Shown: positions 32,450-41,296 of the stretch, one piece after another | How positions within the stretch are numbered: position 1 is the stretch's first letter | How the letters are laid out: each line of letters begins with the position of its first letter | Source of the DNA: Methylonatrum kenyense | GTDB lineage: Bacteria > Pseudomonadota > Gammaproteobacteria > Nitrococcales > Aquisalimonadaceae | Assembly: GCF_023195885.1 (NCBI RefSeq) | Contig: NZ_JALPKO010000009.1 | Span: forward strand, 62,001 to 126,000 | Reading direction: 5' to 3' | Length of the DNA stretch: 64,000 nt | Translations under genes and position numbers: made by a program | Notes under the pieces: model-generated | Told to the model about the DNA's origin: nothing | The model's database searches: none | Seen by the model: the letters and a program-made list of their open reading frames with translations, nothing else

Positions 32450-32842
32450 ATGCCGAACTGGCAGAAACGCGTACTCGGGGTTTTGATGGCGGTGGCGCTG
32501 ATGGGGGGGTCTGTAGCTCATGCGGAGTCCGCACCGGAGGACGCTGACGCCCATCTGGCGCAGCTGATCGAGGCGCTGAAAGGTGGCGAGCACGATGATT
32601 TCATCAGCAACGGCAACGACGCCTTCCAGTCGAATCTGAGTGAAACCATGTTCGACTCGGTGCAGCAGCACCTGGGCAGGCGTTTCGCTGATGGCTACGA
32701 ACTGCGCTATCTGTCCAAGATCGACCAGTACGGCATGGCGGTCCATGTCTGGAGCATCCACTTCGAGGACGGCGAGGGCGATCTGATCACCCGACTGGCG
32801 ATCGACCCGCGGGGCGAGATCGGCGGCATCTGGTTCCATTGA
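32450..32842 (+). CDS. Small exported protein of unknown function
   Basis: A 130-residue protein with a signal peptide (KRVLGVLMAVALMGGSVAHA) and an acidic mature domain. The pattern DDFISNGNDAFQSNLSETMFDSVQQHLG followed by strands ending in HFEDGEGDLITRLAIDPRGEIGGIWFH suggests an NTF2-like cone fold or DUF4864-like protein, but no family is claimed. AGGAGGAAAGC precedes the ATG at 32450. It is 73 bases after the helix-hairpin-helix gene and may be co-transcribed. Confidence 0.65.
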   Translation: MPNWQKRVLGVLMAVALMGGSVAHAESAPEDADAHLAQLIEALKGGEHDDFISNGNDAFQSNLSETMFDSVQQHLGRRFADGYELRYLSKIDQYGMAVHVWSIHFEDGEGDLITRLAIDPRGEIGGIWFH

Positions 32843-32905
32843 TCGCCTTGCCTCCGATCCGGTCGTGATGACAGGCAGACCGCGGAGGCACAGTCCACGG
32901 AGTGA

Positions 32906-32982
32906 CGTCGGCCGCAGGGGCGCGGCCGACGAGCGTTATACGAGACGCGGATCCATTCGTACCCCTGCGAATGGATCCGCGT
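32906..32982. terminator. Two perfect hairpins between convergent genes
   Basis: CGTCGGCCGC/GCGGCCGACG (10 bp, 32906-32931) and ACGCGGATCCATTCG/CGAATGGATCCGCGT (15 bp, 32945-32982). They separate the convergent exported-protein gene and comF. The second is followed by TTCCTTAAGGG, similar to the MITE-family ends, so it may be a derivative of that family reused as a terminator. Confidence 0.6.
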
Positions 32983-32986
32983 TTCC

Positions 32987-33691
32987 TTAAGGGTCTTTCG
33001 GTGTTCGCGCCACAGCCCATACCTCCACCTCCGCGGCGCCGGCCTCGCGCAGCGCGGCGGCAGCCGCATCGGCAGTGCTGCCGGTTGTCACCACGTCGTC
33101 GACCAGGGCGATCCGCAGGCCGTCGACTGCCTGTGTAGCGGTGAATGCCCGGCGCATGTTTCGGCGTCGTTCCATGCGTGGCAGGGCCGTTTGATGGGGC
33201 GTGCTGCGTGTTCGCCTCAGTGCGCCGTCCAGTATCGGCAAGCCCAGCTTTCGGTGGAGTTCCCGGGCAATCTCCCGGGCCTGATTGAATCCACGCTCAC
33301 GCAGCCGGCCACGGTGCAGCGGCACCGGAACCAGTGCATCGACAGTGGCGTCCGCCTTCGACAGGGAGCGCGCCAGCAGACGTCCCAGTAAACGGCCAGC
33401 CGCCAGCTCCCCGGAATATTTCAACTGGCTGATCCAGAGCGATACGGGTGGTTGGAACAGGAATGGCACCCGCGCGATCGAGAACGCCGGTGGCGCGCTC
33501 AGGCAATGGCCGCAGAGCATGGCCTGCCGGAAGAGTGGCTCGGCGCAGCGCTGGCAGGCCGTGCGGAGCCGGGGCAGTTCCCGATAACAGCTGGCGCACA
33601 GATCAAGGCCACCGATACCCGGATTCAGGCAACAGCGGCAGCGGCCTGGAAAGGCGCGATCGAGTAAGTGCTCGAACCAGTTGTTAACCAT
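32987..33691 (-). CDS. comF: ComF family phosphoribosyltransferase-like protein
   Basis: A 234-residue protein with an N-terminal cysteine-rich zinc module (RCRCCLNPGIGGLDLCASCYREL, RTACQRC, CGHC) and a phosphoribosyltransferase domain with the PRPP motif ALVDDVVTTGST near residue 195. ComF proteins support DNA uptake and natural transformation; the exact reaction is not established. The gene lies back to back with bioB, as in many gammaproteobacteria. Its start codon (33689-33691) overlaps the left half of the BirA-type operator, so it may be co-regulated with biotin synthesis. Confidence 0.9.
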   Translation of the reverse strand: MVNNWFEHLLDRAFPGRCRCCLNPGIGGLDLCASCYRELPRLRTACQRCAEPLFRQAMLCGHCLSAPPAFSIARVPFLFQPPVSLWISQLKYSGELAAGRLLGRLLARSLSKADATVDALVPVPLHRGRLRERGFNQAREIARELHRKLGLPILDGALRRTRSTPHQTALPRMERRRNMRRAFTATQAVDGLRIALVDDVVTTGSTADAAAAALREAGAAEVEVWAVARTPKDP

Positions 33692-33713
33692 GACATCCTT
33701 GTCTGGTTGACAG
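33681..33713 (+). promoter_or_regulatory. BirA-type biotin operator
   Basis: TTGTTAACC-N15-GGTTGACAG matches the BirA consensus TTGTAAACC-N15/16-GGTTTACAA with one mismatch in the left half and two in the right. It covers the bioB -35 element and the first bases of comF. In established systems, BirA with biotinyl-AMP binds this site and shuts off bio transcription. Confidence 0.8.
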
Positions 33714-33734
33714 CGAGTCGCCGGGGTTTACCAT
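33707..33734 (+). promoter_or_regulatory. Sigma70-type promoter of bioBFCD
   Basis: A perfect -35 TTGACA (33707-33712), a 16-bp spacer and -10 TACCAT (33729-33734). Transcription should start near 33741, giving a leader of about 100 bases before bioB. Confidence 0.65.
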
Positions 33735-33842
33735 CGCGGCAACGGGCGAAGGAAAACCCAATTGTTTCCTGCATCGTGTCCAGCGCGTCCCGTCATCTGC
33801 GCTGCAGCCGCAACTACCCGCAGTCTAGCCGGAGAATTTCGA

Positions 33843-34829
33843 ATGAGTCCCGATCCCGCCGCGATTCGCCACGATTGGCAGGCAGAGGAAGTCGCCCAGC
33901 TTTTCGCCCTGCCGTTCAATGACCTGCTGTTTCGCGCGCAGTCCGTCCATCGGGCACATTTTCCGGCAAATACCGTTCAGGTCAGCACGCTGCTCTCGAT
34001 CAAGACCGGCGGTTGCCCTGAAGACTGCAAGTACTGTCCGCAGAGTGTGCATTACGACACCCCGGTGGCGGCCGATCCGCTGCTGGAGCTGGAGGCGGTC
34101 CGCGAGGCCGCGCAGGCGGCCCGGGATGCCGGGGCCACGCGCTTCTGCATGGGCGCGGCCTGGCGCAGCCCGCGCGGACGGCAGTTGCAGCGCGTGGCCG
34201 AGATGATCCGCGAGGTGCGCGACATGGGCCTGGAGACCTGTGCCACGCTGGGCATGCTGGACGCCGAGCAGGCCGCCACCCTGCGCGAGGCGGGGCTGGA
34301 CTATTACAACCACAATCTGGATACCTCCGAGGCCTTCTACGGCGAGATCATTACCACCCGCAGTTATCAGGACCGGCTGGATACCCTGCGCAATGTGCGT
34401 GATGCCGGCATGAATGTCTGCTGCGGTGGCATTGTCGGCCTTGGTGAATCGCGTGTTGACCGGGCCGAGATGCTGCGCACGCTGGCCAATCTGCCGGAAC
34501 ACCCGGAAAGCGTGCCGATCAACCAGTTGGTGCAGGTCGAGGGTACGCCACTGGCCGGCGCCGAAGCGGTGGATCCGATCGAATTCGTTCGTACCCTGGC
34601 GGTGGCCCGTATCCTGATGCCCGCCTCCCATGTGCGCCTGTCCGCCGGACGCGAGAGCATGTCCGATGAAACCCAGGCGCTGTGTTTTCTTGCCGGGGCC
34701 AACAGCATTTTCTACGGCGAGAAGCTGCTGACCACCGACAATCCGGGAACCGATGCGGATCGGCAATTGTTCCAGCGGCTGGGGCTGGTCCCGGAAGCCG
34801 GCAAGGCCGCCGCTGCCGATCCTGCCTGA
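33843..34829 (+). CDS. bioB: Biotin synthase BioB
   Basis: A radical-SAM enzyme that inserts sulphur into dethiobiotin, using a [4Fe-4S] cluster and a [2Fe-2S] cluster. The 328-residue protein has the radical-SAM cysteines C58, C62 and C65 ([10 protein letters not shown]) and later BioB segments [22 protein letters not shown] and [10 protein letters not shown]. The ATG at 33843 follows GGAG at 33831. It is the first gene of bioB-bioF-bioC-bioD, controlled by the BirA-type operator. Confidence 0.96.
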   Translation: MSPDPAAIRHDWQAEEVAQLFALPFNDLLFRAQSVHRAHFPANTVQVSTLLSIKTGGCPEDCKYCPQSVHYDTPVAADPLLELEAVREAAQAARDAGATRFCMGAAWRSPRGRQLQRVAEMIREVRDMGLETCATLGMLDAEQAATLREAGLDYYNHNLDTSEAFYGEIITTRSYQDRLDTLRNVRDAGMNVCCGGIVGLGESRVDRAEMLRTLANLPEHPESVPINQLVQVEGTPLAGAEAVDPIEFVRTLAVARILMPASHVRLSAGRESMSDETQALCFLAGANSIFYGEKLLTTDNPGTDADRQLFQRLGLVPEAGKAAAADPA

Positions 34830-34833
34830 GCCG

Positions 34834-36006
34834 ATGTGGAATCTCGCTCAGGGCCTGGCGGAGCGCCGGGCCGCAGGTCTGGAGCGGCATCTGCGGGCGC
34901 TGCAGCCGGTCGATGGCGTTCGGGCCCGTCACGGTCGCCAGGAGTTGTTGCTGTTCTGCAGTAACGACTACCTGGGCCTGGCGGGGGACGATCGCCTGCG
35001 CCAGGCGTTTACCGCGGAGGCGGCCCGCTCCGGCGTCGGCAGCGGTGCCTCGCATTTCGTGACCGGGCATCGGCCGGTGCACGAGGCGCTGGAAGACCGG
35101 CTTGCGGAATGGCTTCAGCGCGACCGGGTGCTACTGTTTTCCTCGGGTTATCTGGCCAACCTGGGCGTTATCGATGCCCTCGTCGGGCGTGGTGATCACG
35201 TCTATCAGGACCGACTCAACCATGCTTCCTTGCTTGACGGAGGCCGGCTCAGCGGTGCCCGCCTGGTCCGTTACGCCCATGCCGATATGCGGCAGCTCGA
35301 GGAGCGCTTGCGGCGGGAGGTTGCCGGTCGCCGCCTGATTGTCAGTGATGGCGTATTCAGCATGGACGGGGATATCGCGCCGCTGCCGGAGCTGGCTGCC
35401 TTGGCCGCCCGTCATGATGCCGCGCTGCTGGTGGATGACGCGCACGGTTTCGGCGTGCTCGGCGATACCGGGTGCGGCTCACTGCAGCAGGCGGGCCTGA
35501 ATCAGGACCAGGTGCCGCTGTTGATTGGCACGCTGGGTAAGGCGGCGGGTACCTTCGGCGCCTTTGTTGCCGGTCCGCATGCCTGGATCGCGCATCTGCG
35601 GCAGCAGGCGCGGACGCAGATCTACACCACGGCGCCGCCGCCGGCGCTTGCCGCGGCAACGCTGACAGCCATCGAGATCCTGGGCCGGGAACACTGGCGG
35701 CGTCAGCAGTTGCAGTCCCTGATCGCACAGTTCCGAACCCGGGCGACGCAGCTCGGGCTGCGCCTGTTGCCCTCGGAAACACCGATTCAGCCCGTGGTGG
35801 TCGGTGACGCGGCCGCCGCGGTCGACGCAAGCCGGGCACTGGAGCAGCGCGGCATCCTGGTCAGCGCCATCCGGCCACCCACGGTGCCGGAGGGTTCGGC
35901 ACGCCTTCGCGTGACCTTTTCCGCCCTGCATACCGCAGCGGACGTCGAACTGCTGCTGGATGCGATGGCCGGCGTTCCGGCGCTGCGGCGGGAGGTGTCC
36001 GGATGA
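34834..36006 (+). CDS. bioF: 8-amino-7-oxononanoate synthase BioF
   Basis: Condenses pimeloyl-ACP with alanine to give 8-amino-7-oxononanoate, using PLP. The 390-residue protein has the family segments FCSNDYLGLAGD, GSGASHFVTGHRPVHEALE, LVDDAHGFGVLG and the PLP lysine K236 in IGTLGKAAGTFGAF. It starts four bases after the bioB stop, and its own stop overlaps the bioC start (ATGA). Confidence 0.95.
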   Translation: MWNLAQGLAERRAAGLERHLRALQPVDGVRARHGRQELLLFCSNDYLGLAGDDRLRQAFTAEAARSGVGSGASHFVTGHRPVHEALEDRLAEWLQRDRVLLFSSGYLANLGVIDALVGRGDHVYQDRLNHASLLDGGRLSGARLVRYAHADMRQLEERLRREVAGRRLIVSDGVFSMDGDIAPLPELAALAARHDAALLVDDAHGFGVLGDTGCGSLQQAGLNQDQVPLLIGTLGKAAGTFGAFVAGPHAWIAHLRQQARTQIYTTAPPPALAAATLTAIEILGREHWRRQQLQSLIAQFRTRATQLGLRLLPSETPIQPVVVGDAAAAVDASRALEQRGILVSAIRPPTVPEGSARLRVTFSALHTAADVELLLDAMAGVPALRREVSG

Positions 36007-36890
36007 ACGACGAAACGCCATACCGGCAGCGCGAGCAGGTTCGGCGTGCCTTCGATGCCGCAGCGGACCGTTATGAGGAGTCGGCGGTGCTGCAGCGGGA
36101 AGTCGGCGAGCGCCTGCTGCAGCGGCTCGATCTGATCCGGCTGCAGCCTGGACTGGTGGTCGATCTTGGCGCCGGAACGGGGCTGCAGACCGACGCCCTG
36201 CGCAGGCGATACCGCAAGGCGCAGGTGGTGGCACTGGACCTGTCCGGCAACATGCTGCGGCAGGCCCGTCGGCACGGCACATGGCTCCGTCCGGTGCCGG
36301 CAGTGCAGGCAAGTCTCGATCAACTGCCGTTGGCGCCGCAGAGCGTCGACCTGCTTTTCTCCAGCATGAGTTTCCAGTGGAGCGAGGACCCGCAGCGGCT
36401 GTTTCGTGAATGCCATCGCGTGCTACGCCCCGGTGGCCTGCTGCTGTTCTCGACTGTTGGTCCGGATACGCTGCGCGAGCTGCGGGAGAGCTGGCAGGCG
36501 GTCGACGACGCGGATCACGTCAATCGTTTCCCTGATATGCACGACCTGGGCGACGCGCTGGTGCGCGCCAGGTTCGGTGATCCGGTCATGGACATGGAGC
36601 CCTTCACCTTGACCTATCCAGAACTCAGGGGCCTGTTTCAGGATCTGCGCCGCATCGGTGCCAACACGGTGCGCGGCCATCGGCGCGGCGGCCTGCTCGG
36701 GCGCGCCGCCTGGCAACGGCTGGAGACCGCCTATTCCGCATACCGGCGAGCCGACGGCCGGCTGCCCGCCACCTGGGAAGTCGTCTACGGTCATGCCTGG
36801 GCCAGCGGCGAGCAGCCGCAGGAACGCAGGGATGATGGCGCCGTGGTCATTCCGCTGGATGGCATCCGCGTGCGCAGGAGGTCCTCATGA
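36003..36890 (+). CDS. bioC: Malonyl-ACP O-methyltransferase BioC
   Basis: Methylates the free carboxyl of malonyl-ACP so that fatty-acid synthesis can build pimeloyl-ACP methyl ester. The 295-residue class I SAM methyltransferase has VVDLGAGTGLQTDAL as motif I, VALDLSGNMLRQAR and the family segment SSMSFQWSEDPQRLFRE. It overlaps bioF and bioD by four bases each. The esterase that removes the methyl group (BioH or an equivalent) is not in the window. Confidence 0.93.
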   Translation: MNDETPYRQREQVRRAFDAAADRYEESAVLQREVGERLLQRLDLIRLQPGLVVDLGAGTGLQTDALRRRYRKAQVVALDLSGNMLRQARRHGTWLRPVPAVQASLDQLPLAPQSVDLLFSSMSFQWSEDPQRLFRECHRVLRPGGLLLFSTVGPDTLRELRESWQAVDDADHVNRFPDMHDLGDALVRARFGDPVMDMEPFTLTYPELRGLFQDLRRIGANTVRGHRRGGLLGRAAWQRLETAYSAYRRADGRLPATWEVVYGHAWASGEQPQERRDDGAVVIPLDGIRVRRRSS

Positions 36891-37594
36891 CCACCGAAGA
36901 ACGGCGGCGGGGGTTGTTTGTCACAGGAACGGACACCGACGTGGGCAAGACGGTGGTGTCCCGCGGCCTCATGCATGCCCTCCGCGCCTCCGGGCTGCCG
37001 GTGCGAGGTTTCAAGCCGGTGGCCGCCGGTTGTGAACGGACAGCGCACGGGCTGCGCAATGGGGACGCGCTGGCCTTGCAGCGGCTGTCGGACGGTTCCC
37101 CGGCGTACCACGTCACGAATCCCGTTGCCCTCGAGCCGGCCATTGCGCCGCATCTTGCGGCAGCGCAGATCGGTACGCAGCTGCGCGCCGCGGACCTGGC
37201 GGATCATATTCGGGCGAACGCCCTGGCAGGCGAGGGCGTCAATCTGGTTGAAGGGGCGGGTGGCTGGTTGGTGCCACTCAACCGGCGGGAAACCCTTGCG
37301 GACCTGGCGCATTGCCTCGGATATCCGGTTATTCTGGTGGTAGCGATCCGCCTCGGCTGTATCAATCATTCGCTGTTGAGCGCGGCGGCGATCAGGGATT
37401 CTGGCTTGTCGCTGGCCGGCTGGATTGCCAACTGCACGGCTGCGGAAACGCCATTGCTTGACGAACAGGTTGATGCGATCCGTGAACGGCTTGGCGCACC
37501 GCTGCTGGGCCGGATCGGTTTCGCCGCCGACCCGACCCCCGCCACCGTGGCGGCGCAGCTCGATCACGATGCCCTGGGCGGGCTGTTTGCTTGA
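36887..37594 (+). CDS. bioD: Dethiobiotin synthetase BioD
   Basis: Closes the ureido ring of dethiobiotin from 7,8-diaminononanoate, CO2 and ATP. The 235-residue protein has the P-loop GTDTDVGKTVVS, KPVAAGC and NLVEGAGGWLVPLN. The bioA gene for the preceding transaminase is not in this operon. The start overlaps bioC (ATGA). Translation of the four genes appears coupled. Confidence 0.95.
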   Translation: MTTEERRRGLFVTGTDTDVGKTVVSRGLMHALRASGLPVRGFKPVAAGCERTAHGLRNGDALALQRLSDGSPAYHVTNPVALEPAIAPHLAAAQIGTQLRAADLADHIRANALAGEGVNLVEGAGGWLVPLNRRETLADLAHCLGYPVILVVAIRLGCINHSLLSAAAIRDSGLSLAGWIANCTAAETPLLDEQVDAIRERLGAPLLGRIGFAADPTPATVAAQLDHDALGGLFA

Positions 37595-37604
37595 AGGCCT
37601 CAGG

Positions 37605-37690
37605 CAAATGCTGATTTGCCCCCCGGCCGGCGGCGGGCGGCACTTTCGGGCACCTGGCAAGGTGCCCTACCGAATCAGCGTTTGCTGGAC
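37605..37690. repeat. Short palindromic element after bioD
   Basis: The ends caaatgctgattt and gaatcagcgtttg are inverted copies around a GC-rich centre with internal GGCAC/GTGCC hairpins. They resemble the GGAAACRCTGAT ends of the window's MITE-like family. This fills most of the 190-base gap between bioD and the DUF2244 gene. It may also help terminate bio transcription. Confidence 0.45.
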
Positions 37691-37784
37691 CAGGGTTTCT
37701 TCGGGAAAGGATCTCCTCTAATATTGGCCGCCGGCCGTATGGGCGCCTGTAGCGCCGTTCGGTCTGGCATGGGGGGCAAGTCCC

Positions 37785-38285
37785 ATGGAGACGGAGCAAC
37801 AGGGGGTCGGCGCGGAGACGCGTCATTTCGTCCTGCGTCCGAACTGCGGTGTCTATTGGCGGACGACGCTGGTGGTGTTCATCGCCATAGCCGTTGTCAG
37901 CCTCTCGGTCGCGACACTGTTTGCCTTTGCCGGCTTCTGGCCCATCCTGCCATTTGCCGGTCTTGAGTTGACGGCGCTCGGCGTCGCGCTCTATGTTTCG
38001 GCAGTGCGGGGTAAGTACCGCGAGGAGATCCTGGTCGACGGGTCGACCGTGGAAATCAGAAAAGGCCAGAAAGAGCCGGATACAACCTGGAATTTCGACC
38101 TGGCGTGGTCGGAAGTATTGTTGGAAGCCTCCTTCCACCGTTGGTATCCAAGCCGTCTTCTAATCCGCTCACAGGGGGATGCGGTCGAACTCGGCGCATT
38201 CCTTACGGAAGAGGAGCGCTTGGCGCTCGCGGATGAGCTTCAACGCTGTATCGGTCCCATGGCTGCACGGGGCGTTCCGTCCTGA
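37785..38285 (+). CDS. DUF2244 membrane protein
   Basis: A 166-residue protein with two adjacent hydrophobic helices (VVFIAIAVVSLSVATLFAFAG and PILPFAGLELTALGVALYVSAV) and a C-terminal soluble domain (WSEVLLEASFHRWYPSRLLIRSQG, LTEEERLALADELQRCI). This is the DUF2244 family, found next to cytochrome oxidase genes in many proteobacteria. Its position 70 bases before ctaC supports a role in oxidase assembly or membrane integration, but the mechanism is unknown. Confidence 0.85.
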   Translation: METEQQGVGAETRHFVLRPNCGVYWRTTLVVFIAIAVVSLSVATLFAFAGFWPILPFAGLELTALGVALYVSAVRGKYREEILVDGSTVEIRKGQKEPDTTWNFDLAWSEVLLEASFHRWYPSRLLIRSQGDAVELGAFLTEEERLALADELQRCIGPMAARGVPS

Positions 38286-38355
38286 GGGACGGCAGCAGTC
38301 GGGAATAGAACACCATAAACAGAAACCGCCCATCTCAGTCGGGAGAGAGCGAGGA

Positions 38356-39528
38356 ATGAACCAGAACAAGCTGACGAGACTCTTCGTCGCATCCACTGCG
38401 GCGCTGGCGATGTTGTTTTCTGCTGGCGCGGCAGCCGAGTCCGATTGGCGGCGCCCCTGGGGCGTTAACCTGCCCGAGGGTGTGACCAGCCTGAGCCAGG
38501 TGGCCTACAGCATGCACATGCTGACCTTCTGGATCGTGACGGTTATTGGCGTCGCGGTGTTTGCGGGGGTGTTCTTCTCGGTATGGAAATACCGCAAGTC
38601 GCAGGGCGCCAAGCCGGCCACCTGGCATCACAGCACCACCGTCGAGATCGTCTGGACGGCTGTTCCCTTCCTGATCCTGCTCGGCATTGCCGTCCCCGCG
38701 ACCCAGGCGATGATCAAGATGGAGGACACTTCCGGCTACGAGATGACGGTGAAGGTCACCGGCTACCAGTGGATGTGGGAGTACGAGTATCTGGATGAAG
38801 GCATCCACTTCTACAGCCGGCTCGATCGCGACAGCGATCGCGCCCGTCAGCGTAATCCCGAGATCAGGCCCCGCGACGTGGAGCATTACCTGCTGAACGT
38901 GGATAACCCGCTGGTGGTGCCGGTTAACACCAAGATCCGTTTCCTGCTGACCGCCAATGACGTGATCCATTCCTGGTGGGTGCCGGAGCTTGGCTGGAAG
39001 AAGGACACCATCCCTGGTTTCGTCAACGAGGCCTGGGCGGAGATCCAGGAGCCCGGTACCTATCGGGGTCAGTGCGCCGAGCTTTGCGGTCGTGATCACG
39101 CCTTCATGCCGATCGTGGTTGTCGCGAAGACCGAGGAAGACTACGAGGCCTGGGTTGCTGAACAGCAGGAAGAGGTCAATGGCGACGTCGCAGTCGATGA
39201 CGATGACCTCTCCGATATGGAAATGGACGATCTGATGGCGCTGGGCGAAGACGTCTATGACAACCAGTGCATGGCGTGTCACCAGGCCGGCGGCGAGGGC
39301 ATGGGCGACATGTTTCCGGCACTGGCGGGCAGCGACAAGGTGCTGGGCGACCGCGATGAGTACAAGTCGATTCTTCTCGACGGCGTCAGCGGTACCACGA
39401 TGCAGTCGTTCGCCAGCTTGAGCAATCAGGAACTTGCAGGCGTGCTGACCTATGTCCGCAACGCCTGGGGCAATGACGACGACGGCGGCGATGTGTTCCA
39501 GCCTGCCGATGTCGAGGACGCTCGCTAA
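38356..39528 (+). CDS. ctaC: Cytochrome c oxidase subunit II with fused cytochrome c domain
   Basis: The electron-entry subunit of an aa3/caa3-type oxidase. The 390-residue product has a signal peptide (about residues 1-28), two membrane helices, and the CuA site in the periplasmic cupredoxin domain (CAELCGRDHAFMP with upstream DVIHSWWVPE). A fused C-terminal mono-haem cytochrome c follows (CMACHQ from about residue 305, Met ligand in TTMQSFASL). The fusion implies direct electron entry from a soluble or membrane cytochrome. The ATG at 38356 follows a purine-rich ribosome site. Confidence 0.95.
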   Translation: MNQNKLTRLFVASTAALAMLFSAGAAAESDWRRPWGVNLPEGVTSLSQVAYSMHMLTFWIVTVIGVAVFAGVFFSVWKYRKSQGAKPATWHHSTTVEIVWTAVPFLILLGIAVPATQAMIKMEDTSGYEMTVKVTGYQWMWEYEYLDEGIHFYSRLDRDSDRARQRNPEIRPRDVEHYLLNVDNPLVVPVNTKIRFLLTANDVIHSWWVPELGWKKDTIPGFVNEAWAEIQEPGTYRGQCAELCGRDHAFMPIVVVAKTEEDYEAWVAEQQEEVNGDVAVDDDDLSDMEMDDLMALGEDVYDNQCMACHQAGGEGMGDMFPALAGSDKVLGDRDEYKSILLDGVSGTTMQSFASLSNQELAGVLTYVRNAWGNDDDGGDVFQPADVEDAR

Positions 39529-39583
39529 TTAGAAAGCTTCGAGTCGAACGGATAAAAGCGATCTCATAAGAGGTATTTCGGCT

Positions 39584-41167
39584 ATGACCGCCACCACACA
39601 CGATACGCACGACGCCCACCATCACGGCCCCCCGCCGGGGTTCTTCAAGCGTTGGCTGTTTACCACCAACCACAAGGATCTGGGTGTCCTGTACATGGTG
39701 TTTGGCCTGCTGATGTTCTTCATCGGCGGCGCCATGGCCATGGTGATTCGCGCCGAGCTGTTCCAGCCCGGCCTGAACCTGGTTGATCCGCACTTCTTCA
39801 ACCAGATGACCACCATGCATGCCCTGGTGATGATTTTTGGCGCGGTCATGCCCGCATTTACCGGCTTGGCGAACTGGCTCATTCCGGTGCAGATCGGCGC
39901 ACCGGACATGGCCCTGCCGCGTATCAATAACTGGGCCTTCTGGCTGCTGCCGGCCGGTTTCGTGTTGTTGCTCGCCACCCTGTTCCTGCCGGGCGGTGCG
40001 CCGGCTGGTGGCTGGACCATGTATCCGCCGCTGGTGCTGCAGCTGGGTGACTCGTTCCCGTTCCTGATCCTCGCGGTGCATATTCTCGGCATCTCGTCGA
40101 TCATGGGTTCGATCAACATCGTCGCCACGATCCTGAACATGCGCGCCCCGGGCATGACCCTGATGAAGATGCCGATGTTCGTCTGGGCCTGGCTGATTAC
40201 CGCCTTCCTGATCGTGGCCGTCATGCCGGTGCTTGCGGGTGCGGTGACCATGCTGCTCACCGACCAGTATTTCGGTACCAGTTTCTTCAGCGCCGCCGGC
40301 GGTGGTGACCCGGTCATGTTCCAGCATATCTTCTGGTTCTTCGGGCATCCCGAGGTTTACATCCTGATTCTGCCGGCCTTCGGTATCGTATCGGCGATCA
40401 TCCCGACCTTCGCGCGCAAGCCCTTGTTCGGCTACAGTTCGATGGTTTATGCCACGGCCTCTATCGCCTTCCTGAGCTTCATCGTCTGGGGTCACCACAT
40501 GTTCACGGTGGGCATGCCGCTGGCAGGCCAGCTGTTCTTCATGTACGCCACCATGCTTGTGGCGGTCCCGACCGGCGTGAAGATTTTCAACTGGATGGCG
40601 ACCATGTGGCAGGGCTCGATGACCTTCGAGACGCCGATGCTGTTCTCGATTGCCTTCGTCCTGCTGTTCACGATTGGCGGCCTGTCCGGCGTCATGCTGG
40701 CGCTGGCGCCGGTGGACCTGCAGTACCACGACACCTACTTCGTCGTGGCCCACTTCCACTACGTGCTGGTGACCGGTGCCGTGTTCTCGATCATGGCCGC
40801 GGTGTACTTCTGGCTGCCGAAGTGGACCGGCCACATGTACGACGAGAAGCTCGGCAAGTGGCACTTCTGGCTGTCGACCATCTCGGTAAACGTGCTGTTC
40901 TTCCCGCAGCATTTCCTGGGTCTGGCCGGCATGCCGCGGCGTATTCCCGACTACGCTGTCCAGTTCGCCGAGTTCAATATGATCTCGAGCATCGGTGGCT
41001 TCGTCTTCGGGCTCGCGCAGTTGCTGTTTGTCTACATCATCGTCAAGTGTGTCCGTGGTGGTCAGAAGGCCAGTTCCGGGGTCTGGGAAGGAGCCAAGGG
41101 CCTGGAGTGGACGCTGCCGTCGCCGGCGCCGTACCACACCTTTGAAACGCCACCGGCCGTGAAATAA
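39584..41167 (+). CDS. ctaD: Cytochrome c oxidase subunit I
   Basis: The catalytic subunit that reduces oxygen and pumps protons. The 527-residue protein has 12 predicted helices and the haem-copper ligands: WFFGHPEVYILILPAFGI (CuB His and cross-linked Tyr), WGHHMFTVGMP and DTYFVVAHFHYVL (haem ligands). The N-terminal loop has a His-rich stretch (HDTHDAHHHG). It sits 55 bases after ctaC and starts the block of structural genes. Confidence 0.97.
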   Translation: MTATTHDTHDAHHHGPPPGFFKRWLFTTNHKDLGVLYMVFGLLMFFIGGAMAMVIRAELFQPGLNLVDPHFFNQMTTMHALVMIFGAVMPAFTGLANWLIPVQIGAPDMALPRINNWAFWLLPAGFVLLLATLFLPGGAPAGGWTMYPPLVLQLGDSFPFLILAVHILGISSIMGSINIVATILNMRAPGMTLMKMPMFVWAWLITAFLIVAVMPVLAGAVTMLLTDQYFGTSFFSAAGGGDPVMFQHIFWFFGHPEVYILILPAFGIVSAIIPTFARKPLFGYSSMVYATASIAFLSFIVWGHHMFTVGMPLAGQLFFMYATMLVAVPTGVKIFNWMATMWQGSMTFETPMLFSIAFVLLFTIGGLSGVMLALAPVDLQYHDTYFVVAHFHYVLVTGAVFSIMAAVYFWLPKWTGHMYDEKLGKWHFWLSTISVNVLFFPQHFLGLAGMPRRIPDYAVQFAEFNMISSIGGFVFGLAQLLFVYIIVKCVRGGQKASSGVWEGAKGLEWTLPSPAPYHTFETPPAVK

Positions 41168-41173
41168 GGGCGG

Positions 41174-41296
41174 ATGACCGTGAGTGATCGTCCGCAGCGA
41201 TCCGAACGACGGCGGGGGGTGATTCGCACCGCCGTCGTTCTAGCGGTTATCGCGTTCGCCCTTTACGCAATCTTTATCGTCATGCAGGTGTTGTAA
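41174..41296 (+). CDS. Small membrane protein between ctaD and ctaG
   Basis: A 40-residue product, MTVSDRPQRSERRRGVIRT followed by one hydrophobic helix (AVVLAVIAFALYAIFIVMQVL). Its stop TAA shares a base with the ctaG start (TAATG). Its size, single helix, basic N-terminus and position fit the small cytochrome oxidase assembly proteins found at this place in other proteobacteria. It is short, so it is easily missed; no biochemical role is known. Confidence 0.75.
   Translation: MTVSDRPQRSERRRGVIRTAVVLAVIAFALYAIFIVMQVL

Noticed and set aside
39386-41137. Minus-strand frame of 583 codons opposite ctaD
   Set aside because: Rich in His, Gln and Arg as expected from the complement of a membrane protein; ctaD is certain.
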